Numbered from the stretch's first letter, positions 42,480 to 51,304 are shown. The stretch: 51,317 bases of DNA from JAKAGZ01 sp964412105 (GCA_964412105.1 CAYPNM010000023.1:1-51317); one strand, 5' to 3'. Numbers and translations: made by a program. The notes: generated by a model from the letters alone, not told the origin.

Positions 42480-43529
42480 TCAGAGCCTGGCAATCTTATA
42501 ATTTTTTAGCGCATAATAAATTTCTTGTGCAGCAGTTTTCAAAACCGATGCTATAGGAACTGCCAGCAGCATACCAATTACCCCGAGTAGCTGGCTCCCG
42601 GCTATAATTAATAAAATAATTACTATTGGATGCATATCAACACTTTTTGCAAAAACATAAGGTTGAACAAAACCATTATCCAGTGCATAAACGCCCAATA
42701 TCAGAAAAATTATGAATGGTACATGTGAAAGATCACCATACTGAATTATTGAAAAAATAATTGCCGGTACGCCGCCAATAACTGGTCCAAAATATGGGAC
42801 AAGGTGTCCCAGACCAGAAATTACGCCAAGCGGTAATGCATTATCTATACCCAGGAAATAATATCCAAGGCCACAGGATATTCCAACAAAGGCCGCATCA
42901 AAAATCCATCCGCGAACAAATCTGCCAAGCTGGATGCTAACTTTTTTCAGGATCCAGTAGGTTACTTCAAAATATTTGTTCGGCATAATATGAATTAAAC
43001 CTTTCTGTATAACTCTGCTATCTTTTAATAAAAAGAAAGTTATAAATGGGACTATTATAAGAATTGCAATAATTGATACGAGACTTGTAAAAATTGCCGA
43101 AAGTTGATCAACCGAATTTAACATTCCTGTCGAAATAAATTGCTCAATCTTTTTTGAAAGATCACCGACTTGAAAGAAAGGAAGATACTGGTGTATTTCT
43201 TTTTCAAAATTGATTATTTGATCCTGTATTGAATAAACTTGTAACGCCCCAATTAGCTGATTAAACTGAGTAACAAATTTTGGTATAAAAAATGAAATTC
43301 CAATATATAAGAAAAAAAACACCAGAATAAAAACTACAATAGTTGCAGCAAATCTTGAGAATCCATCTTTTTCAAGTTGCTTAACGAAGGGATCGAATAT
43401 AAAAGCAAGCAAAATTGAAACTGCAATAATTGCAAATAAAGTGGAAAGTAAATAGATAAGATATAATAGTAAAATTGTTCCGACGAAAAGTAAACTTATA
43501 TAGCCAAGATTTTTATAACTACCTTCCAT
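42480..43529 (-). CDS. AI-2E family transporter
   Basis: A 349-residue inner-membrane protein of the AI-2 exporter (UPF0118, TqsA/PerM) family. About eight hydrophobic helices are visible. An N-terminal pair (IAVSILLAFIFDPFVKQLEK) is followed by a large soluble loop at about residues 90-145. The family signature GYYFLGIDNALPLGVISGLG and VPYFGPVIGGVPAIIFSIIQ then leads to a C-terminal ALDNGFVQPYVFAKSVDMHP. Members export autoinducer-2, sodium/protons or other small molecules; none can be chosen from sequence. It stands between the GH13 gene and the NifU-domain gene on the same strand, with about 70-80 bases on either side. Confidence 0.85.
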   Translation of the reverse strand: MEGSYKNLGYISLLFVGTILLLYLIYLLSTLFAIIAVSILLAFIFDPFVKQLEKDGFSRFAATIVVFILVFFFLYIGISFFIPKFVTQFNQLIGALQVYSIQDQIINFEKEIHQYLPFFQVGDLSKKIEQFISTGMLNSVDQLSAIFTSLVSIIAILIIVPFITFFLLKDSRVIQKGLIHIMPNKYFEVTYWILKKVSIQLGRFVRGWIFDAAFVGISCGLGYYFLGIDNALPLGVISGLGHLVPYFGPVIGGVPAIIFSIIQYGDLSHVPFIIFLILGVYALDNGFVQPYVFAKSVDMHPIVIILLIIAGSQLLGVIGMLLAVPIASVLKTAAQEIYYALKNYKIARL

Positions 43530-43609
43530 ACCATCTTTATTTTAAGGGTGCTAAAAAATTTACAACATAACTCTATGTTAATATAACATAAAGTTGATAT
43601 CAAAGAGAA

Positions 43610-43846
43610 CTAGTAGCTGACAGCTTCAACTCTTTTGATTGCAGGAATTTCCCGCATCAAAGATCTTTCAATTCCAGCACGCAGCGTCATAATTGACATC
43701 GGGCAAGAGCTACATGCCCCTGTTAATTTAACTTTTATAATATTATCGTTTGAAATTTCAATAAGTTCTACATCACCACTGTCAGCCTGAAGATAAGGCC
43801 TTATTGATTCAAGAGCCTTTAATACCTGTTCCCTTGAAATATTCAT
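43610..43846 (-). CDS. NifU C-terminal-domain Fe-S carrier
   Basis: A 78-residue protein consisting only of the NifU-C (Nfu) domain. The CxxC motif lies in LTGACSSCPMSIMTLRAGIE near residue 40-45 and would bridge a [4Fe-4S] cluster in a dimer. The typical VRPYLQADGGDVEL region appears as IRPYLQADSGDVELIEI. It transfers clusters to apoproteins downstream of the SUF machinery. It sits 20 bases after the Mrp ATPase gene on the same strand, a natural pairing of two Fe-S carriers, well away from the suf operon itself. Confidence 0.9.
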   Translation of the reverse strand: MNISREQVLKALESIRPYLQADSGDVELIEISNDNIIKVKLTGACSSCPMSIMTLRAGIERSLMREIPAIKRVEAVSY

Positions 43847-43866
43847 TTACTATATAATTTTAATAA

Positions 43867-44970
43867 TTACTCTTCGTTATCAAGAAGTATTTCAACTCCT
43901 GATTCAGGATTTGTATTTCTTAATTCAACTTGTGCAGCTAAATTTTTTGAAATATCCAAGATTGCTTTTTCGTAATCTGACCCTGGTACATCATACACAA
44001 TTGGAACGCCTTTGTCGCCACCAATACGAATTCTTGGATCAATTGGCATACCGCCCAGAAACGGGACTTTGAGCTCCCTGGATAATCCCGAACCACCGCC
44101 AGTTCCAAAAATATCATAATGTTTACCAGTATCCGGAGCAATAAAGTAGCTCATATTTTCGACCACACCCAAAACAGGCACATTTACTCTGGAGAACATT
44201 TTCAAAGCTTTTCTAGCATCAATCAATGAAATTTCCTGTGGAGTGGTTACAATCACAGCACCAGTCAGAGGAACAGTTTGGACAAGGGTTAATTGAATAT
44301 CACCTGTTCCAGGGGGCATATCAAATATCAAATAGTCAAGTTCACCCCATTCAACATCAGACATAAATTGCTTAACAGCTCCGCTTGCCATAGGACCACG
44401 CCAGATTACAGGAGCGTTGTCATCTACAAGTAAGCCAATTGAAATAACTTTAACACCATAATTCTCTAACGGAATCATTTTTAGTGTATTTTTATCCTGA
44501 TAAATTTTTGGCTTTTCCTTTAAACCCAGCATGAGCGGAATACTTGGTCCATAAATATCGGCATCAATCAATCCCACAGAAGCCCCTTCTTTTGCCAGTG
44601 CAGTAGCAATGTTAACAGCCACGGTGCTTTTTCCTACTCCCCCTTTACCACTAGCAACTGCAATTGTGTTTTTTACACCGGGCAAAAGCGCATCCTTTTT
44701 CTCATCCTTATGCGCCGTTACTTTTCCCTGAATTTGCAGATTAATTTTTTTAATCGATGATAATTCCTTTAAGAGGGTACCGCTTATTTTTTCCTTAACA
44801 GCATCATTAATCTTGTTTTCTGAAATAGGAAGTGTTACTGAAAGATCAATTACATTATTGTTTATCTTAAATTCTTTAATCGAATTTAGCGTTATTAGAT
44901 TATTATTAATATTAGGATCGTCAACTTTTTTTAGGATATTTAAAATTTCACTTTTTGTAATATCGGGCAT
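43867..44970 (-). CDS. Mrp/ApbC-type P-loop Fe-S carrier ATPase
   Basis: A cytosolic NTPase of the Mrp/NBP35 family that binds and transfers Fe-S clusters. From ATG 44970 (367 residues) an N-terminal DUF59 domain is followed by the deviant Walker A GKGGVGKST, DADIYGPSIPLMLG, and FDMPPGTGDIQLTL with the Walker B aspartate. ENMSYF follows. After ENMSYF most homologs have a CxxC cluster ligand, but here the text is IAPDTG, so that cysteine pair is missing. I chose ATG 44970 over the frame opening at 45006 because AAGAAGG lies seven bases before it. It is upstream of, and probably co-transcribed with, the Nfu-type gene. Confidence 0.88.
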   Translation of the reverse strand: MPDITKSEILNILKKVDDPNINNNLITLNSIKEFKINNNVIDLSVTLPISENKINDAVKEKISGTLLKELSSIKKINLQIQGKVTAHKDEKKDALLPGVKNTIAVASGKGGVGKSTVAVNIATALAKEGASVGLIDADIYGPSIPLMLGLKEKPKIYQDKNTLKMIPLENYGVKVISIGLLVDDNAPVIWRGPMASGAVKQFMSDVEWGELDYLIFDMPPGTGDIQLTLVQTVPLTGAVIVTTPQEISLIDARKALKMFSRVNVPVLGVVENMSYFIAPDTGKHYDIFGTGGGSGLSRELKVPFLGGMPIDPRIRIGGDKGVPIVYDVPGSDYEKAILDISKNLAAQVELRNTNPESGVEILLDNEE

Positions 44971-45089
44971 TTGATTACCTTCTTTAGTTTTTCTGAATAA
45001 TTTCATTTTCTAATTTAACAAAAATGAATTTTAATATGAATGTAATTATTCAACCAATTACAGAATTGGATTAATTTTATCCAGAATAA

Positions 45090-47216
45090 TTAGGCTTTCC
45101 CAGATTTGGTTGAAAGCTTTTCGGAATGTTCCATTAGCCATTGCTGACAATTTCTCTTATTGTCAGCATCTTTACCATTTTTATAAAAGTGATAAGTCAT
45201 ATCACTATTCAAAATCCTGGCTTTTATATTATCATCAAGAGAATGCTTAATGACAGTCTCTTTTAATTCTTTCTTTAATAACTCATTTGCAATCGGGAAA
45301 GCAATCTCGACTCTTCTATCGAGATTTCTCTGCATCATATCCGCACTACTTAGAAATATTTCTTCATTTCCATTATTATAGAAATAATAAATTCTGCTAT
45401 GTTCAAGAAATCGTCCAACGATGCTTGTCACCTTTATATTTTCACTTAAATTATTAACACCTGGAACAAGGCAGCAAATACCTCTGATTATAAGGTCTAT
45501 TTTAACTCCATTTTCAGAAGCCTCGTATAAGGCACAAATAACTGCCGGATCAACCAAAGCATTCATTTTAAAAATTAACTGGCCTTTCCCTCCATTCTTT
45601 ACATTCTCTGTTTCGCGTTGAATTTTTGAAATGATTTGTTCCCGCATGTTGATTGGGGCCACAATTAATTTCTTAAAATTATTTTGTTTTGAATATCCGG
45701 TTAGATAGTTGAACAAATCAGAAACATCCGTGCAAATGTCATTATCCATAGTGAATAATGCAAGATCAGTGTAAATTTTTGCCGTTGCAGTATTATAATT
45801 GCCGGTAGATAAATGTACATATCTCTTAACACCATCGGATTCACGGCGAACTACCATAGTCATTTTTGCATGAGTTTTCAGACCCACCAAACCATACACG
45901 ACATGAATTCCAACTTTTTCCATTTCCCGTGCCCAGAAAATATTATTCTCCTCATCAAACCTTGCCTTAAGTTCAACAAGCACAGCAATTTGTTTCCCTC
46001 TTTCTGCTGCCTCAATTAAATACCTAATTATTGGTGAGTCGGATCCAACCCTGTAAAGTGTCTGTTTGATTGCCAGCACGTTTGGATCTCTAGCAGCCTG
46101 TTTAATAAATTCAACCACCGGAATAAAGGAATAATAAGGGTGATGAAGTAAAATATCCTGTTGACTAATTACAGAGAAGTAGTCTTCTTCATCGACAAAT
46201 ACCTTTGGCGTTGCAGGATAAAATGGTTTATCTTTTAACTGGTGCAGGGGTAAATCATAAAGTGAAATAACATCGCTTAATCCGAGAGGGCCATCAAAAA
46301 CGTGTACATCATCTTTAGTTATCTGCAGGTTTTCCATCAAAGTTTCCAACATAAAATCAGGCATCTTGCTTTCAACTTCCAGCCTAACAACACTACCGAA
46401 TCTTCTAGCTCTGATATTTTCTTCTATCACTCTCAGAAGATCATCAGCTTCATCCTCCTGTAATTCAATATCAGTATCTCTAGTAATCCTGAACCGATGT
46501 GATTCAATGACTTCTGTTTCAGGGAAAAGCAAATTTAGATTGGCCTTTATTAAGTCACCAAGCCAGAGAAACTTTGCACTGAAGTTTCCATTGGTCTGAA
46601 TTTTTTTATCAGGGGAGATTATCCGGTCAATTTGCATTAATCTCGGCAGAATGTTAGGAACCTTTACTCTTGCAAAATGAGTTTCCCCCTTTTGATTTTT
46701 CACGAGAATAGCAAGACTTAGACTTAAATTGGAAATGTATGGGAATGGTCTGCCTGGATCGAAGGCAAGCGGTGTTAAAATCGGATAAATTTCTTTCTTA
46801 AAATATTCCGTTAAAGATTTCCTTTCATTTTCTGATAAAGAATCAACGGAGCATATCTCGATTTTATTTTTTTTCAGTTCAGGTACAATTTCATTTAGCC
46901 AGAGATCCATTATTCTTCTAAGCATTGGCTGAAGAGTTTTTTCTATCTTCTGAAGCTGCGAAATGGGTGTCATGCCGTCGATTGATGGTTCAAGAATATT
47001 TGCAGCAATTTGATCCTTTATTCCCGCAATACGGATCATATAGAATTCATCAAGATTTGTATGAAAAATGGATATAAATTTAACTTTCTCCAGCAGCGGG
47101 AGTTCAGGATTCAACGCTTCTTCGAGTACGCGCCTATTAAATTCAACCCAGCTTAAATCCCTGTTAAAAAAATTTTTAGGGTCGTTATATTTGTTTATTA
47201 ATTCTTTATATGACAT
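45090..47216 (-). CDS. ppk1: Polyphosphate kinase 1
   Basis: A 708-residue membrane-associated enzyme that reversibly polymerises the terminal phosphate of ATP into polyphosphate. The N-terminal domain (YFNRDLSW-like, here NFFNRDLSWVEFNRRVLEEA) is the PPK1 hallmark. The catalytic region has VELKARFDEENNIFWAREME and the phospho-accepting histidine motif GLKTHAKM, then HLSTGNYN and a second phospholipase-D-like site around FLEHSRIYYF. Length matches the family. The gene is on its own, with 83 bases downstream and 139 bases upstream to the neighbouring genes. No exopolyphosphatase gene is adjacent. Confidence 0.95.
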   Translation of the reverse strand: MSYKELINKYNDPKNFFNRDLSWVEFNRRVLEEALNPELPLLEKVKFISIFHTNLDEFYMIRIAGIKDQIAANILEPSIDGMTPISQLQKIEKTLQPMLRRIMDLWLNEIVPELKKNKIEICSVDSLSENERKSLTEYFKKEIYPILTPLAFDPGRPFPYISNLSLSLAILVKNQKGETHFARVKVPNILPRLMQIDRIISPDKKIQTNGNFSAKFLWLGDLIKANLNLLFPETEVIESHRFRITRDTDIELQEDEADDLLRVIEENIRARRFGSVVRLEVESKMPDFMLETLMENLQITKDDVHVFDGPLGLSDVISLYDLPLHQLKDKPFYPATPKVFVDEEDYFSVISQQDILLHHPYYSFIPVVEFIKQAARDPNVLAIKQTLYRVGSDSPIIRYLIEAAERGKQIAVLVELKARFDEENNIFWAREMEKVGIHVVYGLVGLKTHAKMTMVVRRESDGVKRYVHLSTGNYNTATAKIYTDLALFTMDNDICTDVSDLFNYLTGYSKQNNFKKLIVAPINMREQIISKIQRETENVKNGGKGQLIFKMNALVDPAVICALYEASENGVKIDLIIRGICCLVPGVNNLSENIKVTSIVGRFLEHSRIYYFYNNGNEEIFLSSADMMQRNLDRRVEIAFPIANELLKKELKETVIKHSLDDNIKARILNSDMTYHFYKNGKDADNKRNCQQWLMEHSEKLSTKSGKA

Positions 47217-47315
47217 ATATTCAATTTTAAATCAGTGGGTGAATATAGCAGTTTTTGCTTTGATTTGCAGGGGAAATTCGACGGCCGGGTACTTTTAATA
47301 AATTTTTAATATTCG

Positions 47316-47340
47316 TAAGACAGGCTATTCGCCTGCCTTA
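47316..47340 (-). terminator. Hairpin after the deoxyhypusine-synthase-like gene
   Basis: In the minus-strand transcript a 10-bp stem (UAAGGCAGGC / GCCUGUCUUA, one G-U pair) closes a five-base loop, 15 bases past the stop codon at 47356. The pairing is complete only on this strand, which argues that it is an RNA structure. There is no strong U-tract after it, so it may be a weak terminator or an mRNA-stabilising hairpin. Confidence 0.5.
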
Positions 47341-47355
47341 GAAAAAAATCAAAAT

Positions 47356-48402
47356 TTAAGCAGTAACTTTGTCAACAGTGTAAAATTTTGTGAATTCTTT
47401 AGCTTTTCTGTTTTTCCAGTTTCCTTTATGATAAGCGTAACCGGCTATTAAAGGCATTGCAATGCTAGCCTCTGAATAGACCATTTGTTCGTAAGTAGTT
47501 TCAACTTTACCCCAACTGCTTGCCTCCTTTAATGTTGAACTGGAAAGTGCGCCATCTCTTACGTCAGCAACTGTTATCTGGATAGCATATTTATGCATTG
47601 ATGCCTCACCGTCCAGAATATCAGCTGCAACTACAATATCCTGCGTAAAGTTTTTAGGAACTCCACCTCCAACCATAAAAATTCCAGTCTCTTTAGAGAC
47701 CTGTTTTATTTTTGTAAGTTCAAGAAAATCTTTTGCTGAATCAATTGAAGCGTGTTTATCCGGATTTTTGGTTTGATGTACAACAAATCCGAAACCTGCC
47801 GAACAATCAGAAAATGCGGGTACGAAAATCGGGACGTTCTTTTTAAATGCCGCATAAATTACCGAATCGTTCACTTTTGGTCCACCGTTTTCATCGAGAT
47901 ATTTTCCCATTTCATAAATCAGTTCTCTTGATGAATATGGTCTCGGTTCCAGAGAATTCCAAATTTTTTCAGTTGTCTCGTCGCATACTCTTAATTCATC
48001 TTCATCAATATAAGTATCGTAAATTCTGTCGATTGCCAGATCTCTTAATTCATTATCATTATTATTGTAAGGAGTTCCTTTGTAATGTTTGAAACCAAGA
48101 GCTTCAAAGAAATCCTGGTCTACCATAATTGCGCCTGTTGATACAATTGCATCGACCATGTTATTGTTTACAAGATCAAAAACTACTTTCTTTAATCCTG
48201 CACTAAACAAACTGCCAGCAAGAGTTAAAATTATTCCACACCCTGAATCCTTCAACATCATATCATAAATTCGAGCTGCCCTGTTCAAATCGCGTGCGGA
48301 GAAAGCCATATTTTCCATAGCATCAACGAGGGCTACAACGTTATGTTTTTTAACGTCTATATGTTCAATAACATCTTTTAAGTAATCTTTCTTACTGGCC
48401 AT
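47356..48402 (-). CDS. Deoxyhypusine-synthase-like aminobutyltransferase
   Basis: A 348-residue NAD-dependent enzyme of the deoxyhypusine synthase fold. In eukaryotes and archaea it modifies eIF5A using spermidine. Bacteria lack eIF5A, and characterised bacterial homologs make homospermidine or related polyamines. The NAD-site motifs LAGSLFSAGLK at 61-71, VSTGAIMVDQDFFE near 87 and MVGGGVPKNF at 243-252 are present. The catalytic lysine is K299 in ASSWGKVE, with DGALSSST before it. All catalytic residues appear intact, so a polyamine-linked reaction is likely. It lies downstream of nothing on its strand (283-base gap) and is followed by a hairpin. Confidence 0.85.
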   Translation of the reverse strand: MASKKDYLKDVIEHIDVKKHNVVALVDAMENMAFSARDLNRAARIYDMMLKDSGCGIILTLAGSLFSAGLKKVVFDLVNNNMVDAIVSTGAIMVDQDFFEALGFKHYKGTPYNNNDNELRDLAIDRIYDTYIDEDELRVCDETTEKIWNSLEPRPYSSRELIYEMGKYLDENGGPKVNDSVIYAAFKKNVPIFVPAFSDCSAGFGFVVHQTKNPDKHASIDSAKDFLELTKIKQVSKETGIFMVGGGVPKNFTQDIVVAADILDGEASMHKYAIQITVADVRDGALSSSTLKEASSWGKVETTYEQMVYSEASIAMPLIAGYAYHKGNWKNRKAKEFTKFYTVDKVTA

Positions 48403-48685
48403 TACAGACTCCTTGGTGATTTTTTCAATTAATCAATAAAATAAAAGATTTGATAAAAACAAATATATTCTCAAATAAAGGAATTAACAATGCAATATTG
48501 CCCGAAAAATGCTTGAAAATAGTTTTGGGAAATGATTAAGTGTATGAATTGGCTGCATTTTGATTTGTATCTAAAATATCAGGATATTAGCGATACTTAA
48601 TTTCCGATGAGGAAAGATTGGTTTACCGTTAAGCAACAAAAATTAGTTAGCGTATCACAAAGGAAACACATTTAGGAGAATTTCT
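48403..48685. other. 283-base intergenic stretch
   Basis: Non-coding DNA upstream of the deoxyhypusine-synthase-like gene, which reads leftward from 48402, and downstream of the epimerase gene, which ends at 48686. It should contain the promoter of the former. I see no strong hairpin, repeat or open frame in it. Confidence 0.5.
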
Positions 48686-49720
48686 TTAAAAAAACATCTT
48701 TGCAACTTTCAGAATACCTTGTTTCCATGGGACTCGATGAGAAACCCCGCTCTGTTCTTTAAATTCATTCTCGTGTTCAAGGTACCATTTAAAATTTCTG
48801 ACCAAAGCCTCTTTATTGGAATATTTGGGTTTAAATCTAAGTACTTTCTCGGCTTTTTCAATTGATACGAAAGAATCCTTGGAAGCCGTTTCGTAAACCC
48901 ATTTATAGAGAGGTGAAAGATGAAGAGCTTCAAGAATCCTTAAAGTCCAGATAATGGGTTTTTCCGGCAGACCAATAATTTTTTTGTTGTGTTTTGCATA
49001 ATCAAGTACTGCCTGGTAATCTTCTTTCATTGTTGTGAATTCTTTTGCGCCTATATTAAAAGTTTCATTCACCTTGTTTTTATCGAGAGTTGCACACGAA
49101 TAAATTGCATCGCATAAGTCTTCAACGTCCAAAAGCTGATACCTGTTATTGCCATTACCAATCATAGGGAAACCTTTTCCATCCTTTGCCCAATCATAAA
49201 GCAAAGCAAAAACGCCAAGTCTTTCCGGACCAACGAATGACTTTGGTCTAATTATCGGGACGCACATTGTCCTTCTATATTTTAAACACTCTTCTTCGGC
49301 CAGTATCTTTGCCTTTCCGTATGCTCCAACCCCGTCTAATTTATCATTTTCATAAAGCGGGTGATGATCAGGAATACCATAAACTGCAGTGGATGAAATA
49401 TGGATAAATCTTTGAACATTATTTTCTTTGGAAGCTTCCAAAAGGTTTGTTGTTCCTTCGACGTCAGTTGAAAATATATCTTCTGCTTTATAAAGAGGTA
49501 AGGCCGCCGCCGTATGAATAACAACGTCAACTCCCATAGTTGCCAGGTGTACAATTTGTTTGTCTCTAATATCGCCATTAATTATCGCAATTTTATCCTT
49601 TACATCATCGTAATTAAAATCAGCAATATCCAGTGAAACTACTTCATGTCCGCGTTCCACCATGTATCTCACCAAATTTATTCCTAAGAATCCGGCACCA
49701 CCAGTAATGAGAAATTTCAT
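48686..49720 (-). CDS. NAD-dependent epimerase/dehydratase (extended SDR)
   Basis: A 344-residue extended short-chain dehydrogenase acting on a nucleotide-sugar or a sterol/isoprenoid-like alcohol. The nucleotide motif is GGAGFLG at residues 7-13. An acidic residue in VSLDIADF points to NAD rather than NADP. The catalytic serine region is HISSTAVYG, followed by YGKAK with the catalytic Tyr and Lys. The C-terminal half (NIGAKEFTTMKEDYQAVLDY) fits GalE- or 3-beta-HSD-like subgroups. It is a lone gene near the window's right side. The specific reaction cannot be told from sequence, and its link to the glycan locus 24 kb away is only possible. Confidence 0.78.
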   Translation of the reverse strand: MKFLITGGAGFLGINLVRYMVERGHEVVSLDIADFNYDDVKDKIAIINGDIRDKQIVHLATMGVDVVIHTAAALPLYKAEDIFSTDVEGTTNLLEASKENNVQRFIHISSTAVYGIPDHHPLYENDKLDGVGAYGKAKILAEEECLKYRRTMCVPIIRPKSFVGPERLGVFALLYDWAKDGKGFPMIGNGNNRYQLLDVEDLCDAIYSCATLDKNKVNETFNIGAKEFTTMKEDYQAVLDYAKHNKKIIGLPEKPIIWTLRILEALHLSPLYKWVYETASKDSFVSIEKAEKVLRFKPKYSNKEALVRNFKWYLEHENEFKEQSGVSHRVPWKQGILKVAKMFF

Positions 49721-49937
49721 CTATAATATCCTCGCAAGATTGAATATAATGCAAATTTAAAATTAATGATTTAAATAAAGCTATCAAATTAAATTCGACA
49801 ATAGGTCAAATAAAAAAGGAATAAATGTTTAATCCATATCAGGATATGATATTTATAAATTGTAATAAATTTGATTGTATCTTATTAATAACATTGGCTA
49901 TATTAGACTCATAAAAACAAAATCCAAAAGGTGAATT

Positions 49938-50612
49938 ATGAAAACAATTAGATTTTCTCTACTTGTTCTGGTGACATTTTTATTTATTGCTCCAAAACAA
50001 TTCTCTCAATCTACTTTTGAAGGTAAGGTTGTAATTGAAGCAACAAATAATGGGGAGACAAGCACCTTGAACTATTATGTCAAAGGAGATAAGGCCAGAT
50101 TTGATGTTAATTCAGCAAGGGGAGAAGCTAATGTAATATTTGATAAAAAAAATAAAAAAATGCTAATGATGATACCAGCGATGAAGACATATATGGAATT
50201 TCCAATGGATATGGACTTTAGTGAAAATTATGCTTCAGGCCAAAGTGAAGAATCATCAAATGATAAGGATTTTGTAAAAACAAGTGAAACTAAAACAATA
50301 AATGGGTATAAATGCGAAAAATGGGTAATTAAGGATGATAAAGGCACAGCAGAAGCGTGGATGACAAAAGATCTTGGAGGATTTGTTTTCTTTAACTCGC
50401 CAATGGGCAGAAAATCAAAAGCAAAGTGGCAACAAGATATTGAAAACAGCGGCTATTTCCCGATGCTGATAATTCAAAAAGATAACGATGGCAATGAATC
50501 AAACAGGTTTGAAGTAAAATCTGTTGAAAAAAAGAGTCTTGATGATTCATTCTTTTCCGTTCCGGAAGGTTATAATAAAATGAAATTTCCAATGGGTGGT
50601 CAAGGGAAGTAG
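49938..50612 (+). CDS. DUF4412-type secreted protein
   Basis: A 224-residue exported protein of the DUF4412 family. The signal peptide (MKTIRFSLLVLVTFLFIAPK, cleavage after QFSQ) precedes a lipid-carrier-like beta fold with the recurring pattern FEGKVVIEATNNGETSTLNY and YYVKGDKARFDV. A conserved ETKTINGYKCEKWVIKDDKG and EAWMTKDLGGFVFF follow near residues 115-155. Function of the family is unknown; a LolA/LolB-like or hydrophobic-ligand-binding fold is possible. AAAGGTG precedes the ATG by six bases. It is a single gene with two hairpins after it, the second a strong terminator. Confidence 0.75.
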   Translation: MKTIRFSLLVLVTFLFIAPKQFSQSTFEGKVVIEATNNGETSTLNYYVKGDKARFDVNSARGEANVIFDKKNKKMLMMIPAMKTYMEFPMDMDFSENYASGQSEESSNDKDFVKTSETKTINGYKCEKWVIKDDKGTAEAWMTKDLGGFVFFNSPMGRKSKAKWQQDIENSGYFPMLIIQKDNDGNESNRFEVKSVEKKSLDDSFFSVPEGYNKMKFPMGGQGK

Positions 50613-50630
50613 TTTTTTTGTTTCCCTTGA
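50600..50630 (+). repeat. Stop-codon-spanning hairpin
   Basis: TCAAGGGAA (50600-50608) and TTCCCTTGA (50622-50630) are perfect 9-bp reverse complements with the stop codon and a T-run in the loop. It precedes the main terminator by 18 bases. It may protect the mRNA 3' end or contribute to termination. Confidence 0.5.
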
Positions 50631-50648
50631 GAAGTGAATTTTTTAATT

Positions 50649-50690
50649 ATCCATATACTCAGGTAAGAAGAACCGGGTGTATGGATTTTT
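50649..50690 (+). terminator. Rho-independent terminator of the DUF4412 gene
   Basis: Left arm 50649-50664 and right arm 50672-50686 pair over about 15 positions, with two G-U pairs and one bulged A, around a seven-base loop (aagaaga). The stem is directly followed by TTTTTATTTAT. It lies 37 bases after the stop codon on the same strand, the classic layout. Confidence 0.8.
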
Positions 50691-50841
50691 ATTTATGAAG
50701 CATAACAATATTAGTAGTGATTTTCATAAAACTATTAATATAAATTAGCTGGATTATCCGTGTTTTCACTTTATGTTCCATCCCGGTAGCATCAATATGT
50801 ACTGCTAAAAGATCAATTTGTTTTTAATTAAGAGGGGAAAT

Positions 50842-51070
50842 ATGAAGTTTCCTAAAACAAAAATGTTTTTTATTATTTCATCTATTATGATTTTTCAAAT
50901 TTATGGTTTTGTGCAAACATTAAGAGAACCAATACAAGGCGGAGAAAAAAGTTTTCGATAAAGTTATCTCGGTTATCCAAAGTGTTCTCAACAGGTTTGG
51001 AAATAATGATAGGGAGTTTGATATAGGTCAGAACGTACTCAATAAACCTGATTTACTCTACCAACAATAA
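50842..51070 (+). pseudogene. Small secreted-protein gene, apparently frameshifted
   Basis: A strong ribosome binding site (AGAGGGGAAAT) precedes ATG 50842. As written the frame encodes 39 residues, ending at TAA 50959-50961. They are a signal-peptide-like stretch (MKFPKTKMFFIISSIMIFQI, then YGFVQTL) and REPIQGGEKSFR. In the next frame a good sequence continues past the stop: EKKVFDKVISVIQSVLNRFG, then an acidic tail ending YQQ at TAA 51068-51070. Losing one A from the six-A run at 50945-50950 joins the two into about 75 residues (GGEKVFDKVISV). This may be a sequencing or assembly indel, a recent mutation, or programmed slippage on the A-run. I do not recognise the family; the product would be a small exported amphipathic protein. 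Confidence 0.55.
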
Positions 51071-51205
51071 CCTGATTACTGGCATTGTCATACATTCTTG
51101 AAAATGAATAATTCAGCGATTTTGAAAATTATTAAGTAATTCTAAACTATAATCGAGCCGCTGTTTTGACTACCATTTTTGTCAAAGCTTAAATAAACCA
51201 ACTTG
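51071..51205. other. Non-coding DNA before the terminal repeat array
   Basis: Plain intergenic sequence with no frame of note. A small TTTGAC/GTCAAA inverted pair lies around 51163-51186, just left of the array. It is reminiscent in position, but not in sequence, of the arms of the element at 25.1 kb. Confidence 0.4.
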
Positions 51206-51304
51206 GGGTTGGCTGAAGGCTTATTGAAGCGTTTTCAGAGCGTTTTCAGAGCGTTTTCAGAACGTTTTCAGAGAGTATCTGAAGCGTAATCTGAGGAGTG
51301 ACTG
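51206..51304 (+). repeat. Nine-unit 11-bp tandem array at right window edge
   Basis: Exactly nine 11-base units run 51206-51304. Their sequences are gggttggctga, aggcttattga, three copies of agcgttttcag, aacgttttcag, agagtatctga, agcgtaatctg and aggagtgactg. The inner units are identical and the outer ones degenerate, and most end in ctga or cag. Because 11 is not a multiple of three, this is not a coding repeat; it is close to one DNA helical turn. An inverted copy of the same unit sits at the left window edge. Confidence 0.85.

Noticed and set aside
51206..51304. CRISPR array
   Set aside because: Units are 11 bases with no spacers between them, and no cas gene is present anywhere in the window.
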